This document shows, piece by piece, positions 1-8,310 of a stretch of DNA of 53,352 nt. The notes beneath the pieces were generated by a model, which saw only the letters and a list, made by a program, of their open reading frames with translations, was not told the DNA's origin and searched no databases. The stretch comes from Dysgonamonadaceae bacterium (GTDB lineage: Bacteria > Bacteroidota > Bacteroidia > Bacteroidales > Dysgonomonadaceae), in NCBI GenBank assembly GCA_031269865.1, contig JAISYO010000025.1:1-53352 (forward strand), written 5' to 3'. The translations under genes were made by a program, and so were the position numbers. How positions within the stretch are numbered: the stretch's first letter is position 1; each line of letters opens with the position of its first letter.

Positions 1-58
1 TGAATTGTGAAAAACGACGTAAAAAAGCGGGACTCGCTCGTTTCTAAATCGTTACCTG

Positions 59-331
59 TCAAGAAAAATTTTCTTGTAACTTGTTTGTTTTCAAGAGGAA
101 ATAAAAATTCGTGTGTCTTGTAAGGTGCGTGGTAAGGTTCTTCTCTATACCACACAAATTTCCAATTTCCTTCAAATAGCTGTTCATCTTTTGATTGCTG
201 ATTTTAGGAAGTAATGCGCCATGAGGTAGTTTTCCTTTGTACTTGTCCAGTATCATAAGGGGAATTTTCAGAAGGGGAACATCCGGTGTTCCCAACAAAT
301 TCTCATTATACATTTTACGATACTTACTCAT
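59..331 (-). pseudogene. Decayed tyrosine recombinase/integrase fragment (C-terminal catalytic part)
   Basis: 90-aa ORF contains 'LPKISNQKMNSYLKEIGNLCGIEKNLTTHLTRHT', typical of Bacteroidetes integrase C-termini (H-x-x-R-H-T). The frame then diverges and the N-terminal domain is missing. Confidence 0.7.
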
Positions 332-433
332 GTGAATTGAATTAAGTCATAAAGGTAGCTATTTCTCTTGAATTAGTTACTTTTAGGCATAAATCATATT
401 ATCTTTGTAGATTATTCAAGCAAATTATTAAAT

Positions 434-1267
434 ATGGAACCGTTATCTATCATTGCGTTGGGAGCGGCTGTTGGAGGTGCAGCTGGGAAGTTTGTAGAAA
501 AGGCTTGGGATTCAGGGGAAAAATGGATTAAAACCTATTTCAAAGATCATAATGAAGTCGCACAGCAAAAAGCGACAGAAAATACAATGGATTTTCTGAA
601 TGAATTGGCATTAAAAGTCAAGGCTCTTGAAGCTTCTAATCAGGTACCAAAAGAAGTAATTGATGCAGCTCAAAATCATCCTGACTTTACTGCGCTACTT
701 CAAAAAGCATTATTGACCTCTGCACAAACAGACAGTAAGGATAAGCACACCGTTCTTGCAAGATTAGTATCTGAAAGATTGAAATCGAAACCAGAGTCCA
801 TCTTAGCTTTAGGATCCAAGATGGCATGTGATGCTGTTGCATATGCTACGGTAAATCAATTAATGATATTAGGTCTTGCTGTGAATTTTTTCGCAATAAG
901 ACCAAATCGTTATCCTCCGTTTTTTATAAATGAAACCAGTTTCCAAGGTTGGATTGACAGTTGGTTGATAGTTAGACTTAAACCATATCAGAATATTTCA
1001 TGTCGTCAAATTGATCTCACACATCTTGAATCATTGTCATGCTTAAAAATCAATGCGTTTATAGAGAGAGGTTTAAACGGTATGTTTAGAAAAGAAAATC
1101 TAATTTACGATTTTGAGAAAATGACAGACCCCTCTTTAAAGGAGTCTATGAAAACAATATGGAACAACCTTCAGAAAATAGATCTCACAACTACTGGTCA
1201 AATAATAGGTGTTTCAGTATCAGATTTACTTTTAAATACAAGCACAACTTTTGATGGATGGGAATAA
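434..1267 (+). CDS. Hypothetical protein, possibly LPO_1073/Vpar_1526-like family
   Basis: 277-aa ORF with hydrophobic Gly/Ala-rich N-terminus and 'SILALGSKMACDAVAYATVNQLMILGL' motif; family assignment is from memory and tentative. Confidence 0.45.
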   Translation: MEPLSIIALGAAVGGAAGKFVEKAWDSGEKWIKTYFKDHNEVAQQKATENTMDFLNELALKVKALEASNQVPKEVIDAAQNHPDFTALLQKALLTSAQTDSKDKHTVLARLVSERLKSKPESILALGSKMACDAVAYATVNQLMILGLAVNFFAIRPNRYPPFFINETSFQGWIDSWLIVRLKPYQNISCRQIDLTHLESLSCLKINAFIERGLNGMFRKENLIYDFEKMTDPSLKESMKTIWNNLQKIDLTTTGQIIGVSVSDLLLNTSTTFDGWE

Positions 1268-1383
1268 GTTAGAGTGAATTTAGTGAAATTTATCCAGGTT
1301 ACGGATATTTTTCTGTATTGCATAATGGTGGGAAAAAATGGGACAACGTAGATTTGCAACACAAATGCAACACAGTGAAAAAT

Positions 1384-1417
1384 AAAAGCCTGTTAATCAA
1401 TCGACTAACAGGCTTTT
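1384..1417. terminator. Terminator-like hairpin beside attL
   Basis: Perfect 12-bp inverted repeat AAAAGCCTGTTA (1384-1395) / TAACAGGCTTTT (1406-1417) followed by T residues. Confidence 0.75.
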
Positions 1418-1418
1418 T

Positions 1419-1432
1419 TGCGGTATGGACGG
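1419..1432. repeat. attL core (copy of tRNA-Asp 3' end)
   Basis: TGCGGTATGGACGG, identical to 7557-7570. Confidence 0.85.
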
Positions 1433-1549
1433 TAGCTTAAAATGAATTTATATGACTTTATTTGAATGATAAATATTTCATAATTAGCTGCATTTTATAA
1501 TTTCATTGAATTCTATTTTTCACTCAAAGTCATATTATAGCAAAAATGC

Positions 1550-1568
1550 CGCCCCTATTTTAGCCCCT
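1550..1568. repeat. Subterminal direct repeat, left copy (candidate integrase arm site)
   Basis: CGCCCCTATTTTAGCCCCT, identical to 7483-7501 near the other end. Confidence 0.75.
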
Positions 1569-2015
1569 CCAATTCATCGTGTATTTCTCATTGGGTTAAA
1601 TAATCTAAATTTTTTGTGCTTACTTTTTCCCAAGTAAAATTTTGTCCGCATTGACAAAATATCTAATTTCGCCCGAAAATTATTCAATTATTTGGTAATC
1701 TGAATATTGTATACTGGAAAAAGATACCCACCCTATAAAAGAGTTTGTCTAAGTTTCTTGAGAATAGAGGATATATTATTACCTTTGCACCGTTCTTAGG
1801 AACAACTTATTAGAAATAGTAAGAGAAGTGCCTTGCCTGTCGAAATCGCCAAATTTTGAAAGCATATACAAGGTACAGATAGCTCCCCGAATAGGGTGGG
1901 TTGTTTGTGCATGTATATGTAGGTGTTTGGCGATACCTGATAGGCGTGGATGGCAGCCCACTTCTTTTTTGTAAAATCGCCTTCCGGTTGCCAAGGTCTG
2001 ATATGGATATATTTC

Positions 2016-3029
2016 ATGAATATTTTGGCAATTTTATTCGGACTTTTAATTTGCTTGGTCTTAGCACTCATTATAGCCAATGCAGGTGCAAAGCGAAATA
2101 TCGGTTTTGGTTGGGCTTTATTTTTAGGAATTTGGTTAAGTCCGATTGTCAGCCTTATAGCGGTTCTTCTATCCGACAAAATCAAGCCTGACGAATACGG
2201 AACGGTACAAAAGAAATGGGGTTGCTTAGCTCCTTTGATGCTAAGCACCACTATTATTTTAATGGTTGCTTATATCTTTTATTCTCACAAGGAAAAGCAA
2301 AACTCTCGAAAAATACAGTATTCACAAGTTGAATCTGTACCGAAAATTCAACTTGAAGAAGAGACTACAAGCGTAAAATTACGAGAAAAAAATCCCCAAA
2401 TTATTGCGGAAGCTCTGATTGTCGAATTTGATGAAGATGTTGCAGAACAAGGCAAAGAATATCACGATTTGGCAGAAAAACGAAGAAAAGCAGAGGAAGA
2501 AAGGCTGCTTATAGAAAAAGTCTCCAAAGAGAAAACTACTTCAAGAAATTCCGACAATGAAGAAATTGTTGATTTGAATGATTATGTAGGAACTCCCGAT
2601 GACGGAACGGATTGGAATTATATCGGATTTGAAGATGAAAAAGAGGCAAAGGAATTTGAAGAACTTCTTAAAAGCAAAGGAATATATTGGAGCAATTCAA
2701 AAAATGCTTGGGTTAAACGAAAGGAAAAGCAACCGGTTGGCAGTAGTGCGGGGGCAATGAATTTGTCTTATAATGTAGCTGGACGTTCTGCTAAAAATTT
2801 ACCCAGACCAATATTTAAGAATGAATTTGAAGAAGGAATTGTTGTCATTGATATAGAAGTTACTCCCGAAGGTAAAGTTGCAAATGCAAAATTAAGCGAT
2901 AAGACAACGGTCAATAACAATTCCGTAAAGCAAGCATGTTTGAGTGCCTCTCTACAAGCAGAATTTAGCAAATTGAACTTGTCTGCAAATCAATCGGGAA
3001 GCATTTCGTATTATTGCAGGACGAAATAA
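2016..3029 (+). CDS. Membrane protein with TonB-like C-terminal domain
   Basis: ORF 1950-3029; a likelier start is ATG 2016 (MNILAILFGLLICLVLALIIANAG, TM). The C-terminus 'NVAGRSAKNLPRPIFKNEFEEGIVVIDIEVTPEGKVANAKL...SISYY' resembles Bacteroidetes TonB-like C-terminal domains. Confidence 0.65.
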   Translation: MNILAILFGLLICLVLALIIANAGAKRNIGFGWALFLGIWLSPIVSLIAVLLSDKIKPDEYGTVQKKWGCLAPLMLSTTIILMVAYIFYSHKEKQNSRKIQYSQVESVPKIQLEEETTSVKLREKNPQIIAEALIVEFDEDVAEQGKEYHDLAEKRRKAEEERLLIEKVSKEKTTSRNSDNEEIVDLNDYVGTPDDGTDWNYIGFEDEKEAKEFEELLKSKGIYWSNSKNAWVKRKEKQPVGSSAGAMNLSYNVAGRSAKNLPRPIFKNEFEEGIVVIDIEVTPEGKVANAKLSDKTTVNNNSVKQACLSASLQAEFSKLNLSANQSGSISYYCRTK

Positions 3030-3136
3030 ATATTCAAATATCCGTATTTTGATTACAAAGAAGGCTGCATTTTCGCAGTCTTCTCTTGCGTATTATCCAG
3101 AAATTGACTACCTTTAACCGATAAAATATTTGATTT

Positions 3137-3484
3137 ATGAAGCAAATAGATAAAGTCAATGATATTCAAAAACTAATCAAGCGACAAAAAGCCTATCAAA
3201 AAGGTATTCTTGTCATGACGGAGAAATTGTTTGATATTCAGAATCAAATAGCGACATTGACGCTCAAAGAACTGAACAAAGACAGGAAGAAAGAAAAACC
3301 CTCAACCGATTTACTTTCAGCAAAAGATGTTTGCAGTATGCTTGAAATTTCGCAATCAACCCTCTACCGGATGAGGATGTATGACGGTTTTCCTTTTGTC
3401 AAAATAGAAGGCAGAAAAAGCGTAATGTTCAACAAGAAAGAGATAGAGGAATACATGGCTAATCTGAAAAAGCATAAACCATGA
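3137..3484 (+). CDS. Helix-turn-helix (MerR/excisionase-like, HTH_17) DNA-binding protein
   Basis: 'LLSAKDVCSMLEISQSTLYRMRMYDGFPFVKIEGRKSVMFNKKEIEEYM' is a typical HTH_17 motif; overlaps rep by 4 nt. Confidence 0.8.
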   Translation: MKQIDKVNDIQKLIKRQKAYQKGILVMTEKLFDIQNQIATLTLKELNKDRKKEKPSTDLLSAKDVCSMLEISQSTLYRMRMYDGFPFVKIEGRKSVMFNKKEIEEYMANLKKHKP

Positions 3485-4494
3485 TTGACAACGTAAAAAT
3501 AACTCTAAGCAATTTTTCCGGTAATTTTGATAACTGCCGGTATATCGGAGAAGGTAAATATGACAGCTTTTACTCGTTGCCGACTCATGGTATTTCAAAA
3601 TCCACTAAATTATTCGTCAAGCAAAGCAGGACGACAGGAAAAGTCGTTATCTCACGCAGTATAAGGAAATGGTATTTTAACAAAGGTTCTTTGCTCGATT
3701 TAACGGCAAAATCTTTTACCAAAGCCATGAGGTTGTTGGCAGAGGATTTGAATATTCCGTTATCCGAACTTTGCAGGGGAAAAGTTACCCAATGCGAGAT
3801 AGGGCAAAATATCCCTGTGAAAATTCCTGCAACGGAAATAGTTCCTAAAATAGTAGATTATAGTCATCTTGAAAGAAAACCGGTAAAGGATGAAACTGTA
3901 TATTTTAACGGCAAAGCAAAGAAATTGATTATATACGACAAATTAGCGGAAATTGGAGCCAAAGGCAATAAATCAAAGAGAGGAGCCATGAGCATACTCA
4001 AAGAAAAAGGTTACCATTTTTTGCGGATAGAATTTAAGTTGTTCAATCAAAAGTCATTCAACCAGCACGAAATGAAGCATATCAGCACCGTTGGCGATTT
4101 GATTATTCATTTTTCCAACCTGTACGAATTTTGGACGTATCAGGTCAGTCGACTTGTTATATTTTCTCCGATAGAAAAGAATATGCAAAAAATGACAAAA
4201 ACTGAATATCTAATTGGATTAGGTTTGAACCACGAAGGATTTGAGAGATTTGTCGAAGATTATCAAAGCCTTTGTAAATCCAAAACGAAAGACGGATTAA
4301 AAGCTGCACGCAGCAAAGCGTATAAAGAAGTTCTCAATGTACTCGAAAAATATGGCTCTCGCAAAGAATACGGAAAAAATTCTTTGAGGATAGATATAGC
4401 AAAGCATTTGTTAAGAAAAAGTAAGCAGGAAGAAATAGACTTACCTTTTCTTTTCCGTAACCTTTGGGGCGCAGATGTTCAGTACAGGGAATAA
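3481..4494 (+). CDS. Phage/plasmid replication protein, gene II/X (CRI)-like
   Basis: 337 aa with 'RIEFKLFNQKSF', 'KLIIYDKLAEI' and an overall layout resembling filamentous-phage gpII/X-type replication proteins; follows the HTH gene in an apparent operon. Confidence 0.65.
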   Translation: MIDNVKITLSNFSGNFDNCRYIGEGKYDSFYSLPTHGISKSTKLFVKQSRTTGKVVISRSIRKWYFNKGSLLDLTAKSFTKAMRLLAEDLNIPLSELCRGKVTQCEIGQNIPVKIPATEIVPKIVDYSHLERKPVKDETVYFNGKAKKLIIYDKLAEIGAKGNKSKRGAMSILKEKGYHFLRIEFKLFNQKSFNQHEMKHISTVGDLIIHFSNLYEFWTYQVSRLVIFSPIEKNMQKMTKTEYLIGLGLNHEGFERFVEDYQSLCKSKTKDGLKAARSKAYKEVLNVLEKYGSRKEYGKNSLRIDIAKHLLRKSKQEEIDLPFLFRNLWGADVQYRE

Positions 4495-4536
4495 TATAAG
4501 TAGAAAAAGTAAGTATAGATAATATACTGTATAATA

Positions 4537-4669
4537 TGCAATAGAGTAAATACTAAATCAATAATAGCATTGTACAGAATATTGAGTATGTAATTGAGTG
4601 CTATTGCGAATTGGGCATATATGCAATAATGTGCAATAGAAACGCAAAAAAATAATAAAGAAGTGCAAT
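4537..4669. repeat. Iterated TGCAATA(G) motifs (iteron-like)
   Basis: TGCAATAG 4537-4544, inverted CTATTGC 4601-4607, TGCAATA 4622-4628, TGCAATAG 4632-4639, TGCAAT 4664-4669 in noncoding DNA after rep. Confidence 0.45.
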
Positions 4670-4758
4670 TATAATATTGGCTGGTGCATATACGCAAAGG
4701 GATGTATAGAAATATTGGGTTGCCATCAGTTGTATTATAATATGGAAAGCGTAATAAA

Positions 4759-4787
4759 TCTAAGGCTGAGTGAAACGAAGCCTTAGA
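4759..4787. promoter_or_regulatory. Perfect 9-bp stem-loop, candidate replication-origin or regulatory hairpin
   Basis: TCTAAGGCT (4759-4767), loop GAGTGAAACGA, AGCCTTAGA (4779-4787); no T-run follows. Confidence 0.5.
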
Positions 4788-4964
4788 AAGGTAATACGAA
4801 GTATATTTTGAGCCGTTTTTTGATTTCGGCTTGATTTCGGGCGAAATTTCGTTTGTTTTCGGCTCGAAGGTACAAGTTAAGGTCAGGCGGTATAAATGCT
4901 GCTAATCAAAAATAAAGTCCTTTATCGGGCATGGAATAGTTGTTGTTTAAAGTCGAATTTTAAT

Positions 4965-6149
4965 ATGAGGCAAGTGAAGAAGAAATGGATTTATGTTGTT
5001 TTGATAATATGTGTCATTATTATCATGTCGTTATTTGTTATCAGTGTATTAAATTGTGAAACACTGAATAGAATAACAAAGGATTTTTTGGAGTATTTTA
5101 ATTTGATTGTTACTCCTTTGAGTCTGATTGTAGGATTAATCATTGGTTATCCTTTATTGAGGAAGAAATTAGTAGAGAACTATGTGTCTAAACAGTTTGA
5201 AATAATGCACGAAGCTAACAGAGTATTAAGAAAGGAATGTCTTCGGATAATGGGTAAATACCCCGATAAATATATTTCGGAAAAACTTAATAAGCAATAT
5301 ATTGGAAACTGCATCCTTGATGTAAAAGAATTATCTCATTTAGCCTTTGATTCTAATCCTGATGCTCATAGATATTCCATCCTTCTATTGAAATCGCTGG
5401 AAGAGTTCTATCAGCGCTATCCTGAAGAACCAAGTTATTACTATTATAAAGAAATGTTAGATTCATTCATAAATCAGCATGTGAAACAAATGTATAACTA
5501 TGCAAAATCGTTGGGAACAACCTTTGATAGTAATATTACAAGAAAAAGAAGATTAACAAGAAAACTTGATAAACTTGTTTATGATAATGAATATGAAGAT
5601 ATTGATAATGTCGATTATTCTATCAGCTACTATCATGCGTCTCAATTATTGGTACTTTTCTTTGGAAACTCGCTAAGAACGGTACAATACGATAATCCAT
5701 TGTTATATCTTTCATGCTATCTCGCTGCGCCGACACCTTCTGCTCTCGCAAGAATTTTATATGTGCGAGAGCTTTATCTACCATTGACATTGCAATGTAG
5801 TGAGCCTATGATTTGGGGATTGGAGCGGGAATTGTGTTTAATAGGATTTTCGGCAAGGAAAAGCACGAAAGAAAACGGAGAAACCCAATCTTTTTATGTT
5901 TGTTATTATGCCAATATTAGTGATTTTGGATTTGTAAAAGGGACTGTCAAAGCTGTAGAATCATTGGCAAACTATGAGGATACTTATTTGTCTGGAACAG
6001 AACTTCCTAAAAATAAATTCTCAAATTTCAAAATGATAGATGATTTAGAAATTATTAAAGTTGAAATTGAGACGGATACATTACATCAAGAATATATCAA
6101 GAACCAGAAGAAATTTATTAGAAAGTTGAAAAGTGAAGTGAAAAAATGA
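4965..6149 (+). CDS. Unrecognised protein with two N-terminal TM segments (element cargo)
   Basis: ORF 4896-6149, likely ATG 4965. TMs 'WIYVVLIICVIIIMSLFVISVL' and 'LIVTPLSLIVGLIIGYPLL', followed by a long soluble domain; convergent with integrase. Confidence 0.7.
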   Translation: MRQVKKKWIYVVLIICVIIIMSLFVISVLNCETLNRITKDFLEYFNLIVTPLSLIVGLIIGYPLLRKKLVENYVSKQFEIMHEANRVLRKECLRIMGKYPDKYISEKLNKQYIGNCILDVKELSHLAFDSNPDAHRYSILLLKSLEEFYQRYPEEPSYYYYKEMLDSFINQHVKQMYNYAKSLGTTFDSNITRKRRLTRKLDKLVYDNEYEDIDNVDYSISYYHASQLLVLFFGNSLRTVQYDNPLLYLSCYLAAPTPSALARILYVRELYLPLTLQCSEPMIWGLERELCLIGFSARKSTKENGETQSFYVCYYANISDFGFVKGTVKAVESLANYEDTYLSGTELPKNKFSNFKMIDDLEIIKVEIETDTLHQEYIKNQKKFIRKLKSEVKK

Positions 6150-6156
6150 ATATTTT

Positions 6157-7362
6157 TCATTTCCCCGCTTTTTCCTGACTACTAAAAATTTGACCCTTCT
6201 TAGCGTGGTTGTCTATCAGCTTTTTAGTATCATTAAAATATATCATAGTCGTCTTAATATCGGCATGACCCAATAATTTTGAAACGGTGAGTATATCCGA
6301 TTCAGCCAAAATTTTCAATGTCCCGAAAGTATGCCTTGAAGAATGGAAAGTAACGTTCTTGTTGATATTCGCCATTTTTATAAACTCTTTGAGATGCCGG
6401 TTTATGTTTTGAGGCGTTTGCTGATTTTCAAATACATGCTTATCCGTTCCGATATTCTTTTTGGCATTGCTAAATTCAAGCAGGACGGCTTCAGCCCAAG
6501 GTTCAATAATCCCGAGCACCGTATCCTTCGTTTTTATTTGGTTTTTATAAATCCGCTTGTTTTCCCAATCAATATGAGACCATTTTAAGTCTAATATATC
6601 CGAAATCCTTAATCCTGTGTAGCAGGCAAGAAGGTACATTTGTAAAGATATTCTTTGGGGCGAAAACGCTTTGAATTTAGGTAGGAGTTTCCGCATTGCA
6701 ATCAGCTCTTCAAATTCAAGATAAACTTCCCTTATCTTTGCTCTCGGCATTTTGAATTTATCCTTTGCGTATGGATTTTTGATATTTATATCGTGGCGAA
6801 TCATATCCAAGACAACCGCACGAATATTCTTGTGCTTATTTTCTCTGCCGCCATCCTGATTATGTTTGACATCCCGAAGAAAAGCATCGAAATTTTCAAT
6901 AAACCTTAGTGTAACATCGCTTATTTTGAGCTTCGGGGCAAACTCTTTTAGCATCTTGTAAGTCCCTTCGTAAATTCTGATAGTATCGTCATCTTTGCCG
7001 CCTTTTTTCTTCTCCGCTACAAATTTCAGGTAATAATCATAGAAAGATTCATGTTCGGGTTTGATTTTCTTTTTCCCTGCATAAAAGTCTTTGACAAGTT
7101 GAATAGATATTTCAGTTCCCACGCTCTGTTCGGTTAGCAAATAAGTATCCAACTTTGATTTTTCGTTTTGAATTAGGGTTAATAACGGATTTTTCTTCGG
7201 TTGCTGTAACTTGGCATCCCAGAGATTTTTCTCAACCTCATAACCTGTCGGAATTTTAGTTTCATCTCCCTGTATCCGAACTCTTAAATAAATAGGGTAC
7301 TTGCCATTCTTTAAAGCTGGCTTGTCAGTCCTGATGCAGGCATGTATCGAAAATGGTTTCAT
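6157..7362 (-). CDS. Tyrosine-type site-specific integrase
   Basis: 401 aa with Arm-like N-terminus, 'ACYTGLRISDILDLKWSHID' and 'VTFHSSRHTFGTLKILAESDILTVSKLLGHADIKTTMIYF' (R...H-x-x-R...H...Y). Confidence 0.95.
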   Translation of the reverse strand: MKPFSIHACIRTDKPALKNGKYPIYLRVRIQGDETKIPTGYEVEKNLWDAKLQQPKKNPLLTLIQNEKSKLDTYLLTEQSVGTEISIQLVKDFYAGKKKIKPEHESFYDYYLKFVAEKKKGGKDDDTIRIYEGTYKMLKEFAPKLKISDVTLRFIENFDAFLRDVKHNQDGGRENKHKNIRAVVLDMIRHDINIKNPYAKDKFKMPRAKIREVYLEFEELIAMRKLLPKFKAFSPQRISLQMYLLACYTGLRISDILDLKWSHIDWENKRIYKNQIKTKDTVLGIIEPWAEAVLLEFSNAKKNIGTDKHVFENQQTPQNINRHLKEFIKMANINKNVTFHSSRHTFGTLKILAESDILTVSKLLGHADIKTTMIYFNDTKKLIDNHAKKGQIFSSQEKAGK

Positions 7363-7482
7363 AAAATTTTCTTTTGTAATTCATGTACGAAGGTAATAAA
7401 GTTTTTTTGATAGATAAAATTCTTTGGGAAATTCTTTATAGCCAAATTGCTGTGTGTCAGCATCATGACGATTTTTGAAAAT

Positions 7483-7501
7483 CGCCCCTATTTTAGCCCC
7501 T
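7483..7501. repeat. Subterminal direct repeat, right copy (candidate integrase arm site)
   Basis: CGCCCCTATTTTAGCCCCT, identical to 1550-1568. Confidence 0.75.
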
Positions 7502-7513
7502 ATACAAAAACCA

Positions 7514-7552
7514 AAAGCTCTAAGTAGCTGATAATAACTAACTTAGAGCTTT
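7514..7552 (-). terminator. Hairpin between element end and tRNA-Asp
   Basis: AAAGCTCTAAGT (7514-7525) / ACTTAGAGCTTT (7541-7552), 12-bp perfect stem just downstream of the tRNA 3' end. Confidence 0.75.
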
Positions 7553-7558
7553 ATTATG

Positions 7559-7632
7559 CGGTATGGACGGGACTCGAACCCGCGACCCCCTGCGTGACAG
7601 GCAGGTATTCTAACCAGCTGAACTACCACACC
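7559..7632 (-). tRNA. tRNA-Asp (GTC)
   Basis: Reverse complement GGTGTGGTAGTTCAGCTGGTTAGAATACCTGCCTGTCACGCAGGGGGTCGCGGGTTCGAGTCCCGTCCATACCG folds as a cloverleaf with anticodon GTC. Confidence 0.96.
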
Positions 7633-7737
7633 GGTTGGCTATCCGTTTTCGATAGCGAGTGCAAAGGTACATATATTTTCCGAATTACAAAATAATCTAC
7701 AAAGAAATTCTCTTTTCGCAATAAAAATACGAAAAAT

Positions 7738-7768
7738 TTTGCCAATCCATTTAAAAATAATATCTTTG
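7738..7768 (+). promoter_or_regulatory. Bacteroidetes-type promoter for rimP-nusA-infB
   Basis: TTTG (7738-7741), 19-nt spacer, TATCTTTG (7761-7768), matching the TTTG-N19-TAnnTTTG consensus. Confidence 0.7.
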
Positions 7769-7842
7769 CACGGGAAATAAAGAGGGAAGCAGGAAAAACG
7801 GCTTCCTTTTTTATTCTTTGACGTGTAGATAAAGGTGTAGAA

Positions 7843-8310
7843 ATGATTGATAGAGACGTTTTAATTCGGCACGCGGAAGAATTTCTCGATGGTTCACCGG
7901 ACTATTTGGTGGACGTCTTGATAAATCCCGGCAATGTCATCACGGTTGAAATTGACAACGACAGTGGTGTGAACATCGACGATTGCATCAAGCTCAGCCG
8001 CCATTTGGAAACGAAACTCGATCGCGACACGGAAGATTTCGAGCTCACGGTAACTTCCGTCGGGCTGACGTCCCCTTTCAAAACCTTGCGGCAATACAAA
8101 AAATACGCGGGCAAAGAAGTGGAACTGCTCACGAAAAAAGGGCAGAAGCTATCCGGGACATTGAAAACGGCGGACGAAAACGGCTGCACGATTACCGTTA
8201 CAAAAAAAGTGAGGCTCGAAGGGGCTAAGCGCAAAACAGAAGTGCAGGAAGATTTCAGTTTCGCCTACGATGAACTCAAATACACGAAATATCTGATCGG
8301 CTTCAAATGA
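7843..8310 (+). CDS. rimP: Ribosome maturation factor RimP
   Basis: 155 aa, RimP-like ('LVDVLINPGNVITVEIDNDSGVNIDDCIKLSRHLE'), directly upstream of nusA/infB. Confidence 0.93.
   Translation: MIDRDVLIRHAEEFLDGSPDYLVDVLINPGNVITVEIDNDSGVNIDDCIKLSRHLETKLDRDTEDFELTVTSVGLTSPFKTLRQYKKYAGKEVELLTKKGQKLSGTLKTADENGCTITVTKKVRLEGAKRKTEVQEDFSFAYDELKYTKYLIGFK

Larger units (their letters stand above)
1419..7570. mobile_element. ~6.15-kb integrative element in tRNA-Asp (integrase, HTH, Rep, two membrane proteins)
   Basis: 14-bp direct repeat TGCGGTATGGACGG at 1419-1432 and 7557-7570, the latter overlapping the tRNA-Asp 3' end. Integrase lies next to the tRNA; contents are lower in GC than the flanking core genes. 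Confidence 0.88.

Noticed and set aside
1796-2251. Minus-strand ORFs 1779-1994 and 1796-2251
   Set aside because: Overlap the better-supported TonB-like gene and show no family motif.
3481-4494. Calling the 6-kb element a full inovirus prophage
   Set aside because: No Zot/pI-like ATPase or recognisable coat-protein genes in the window; only the Rep suggests filamentous-phage ancestry.
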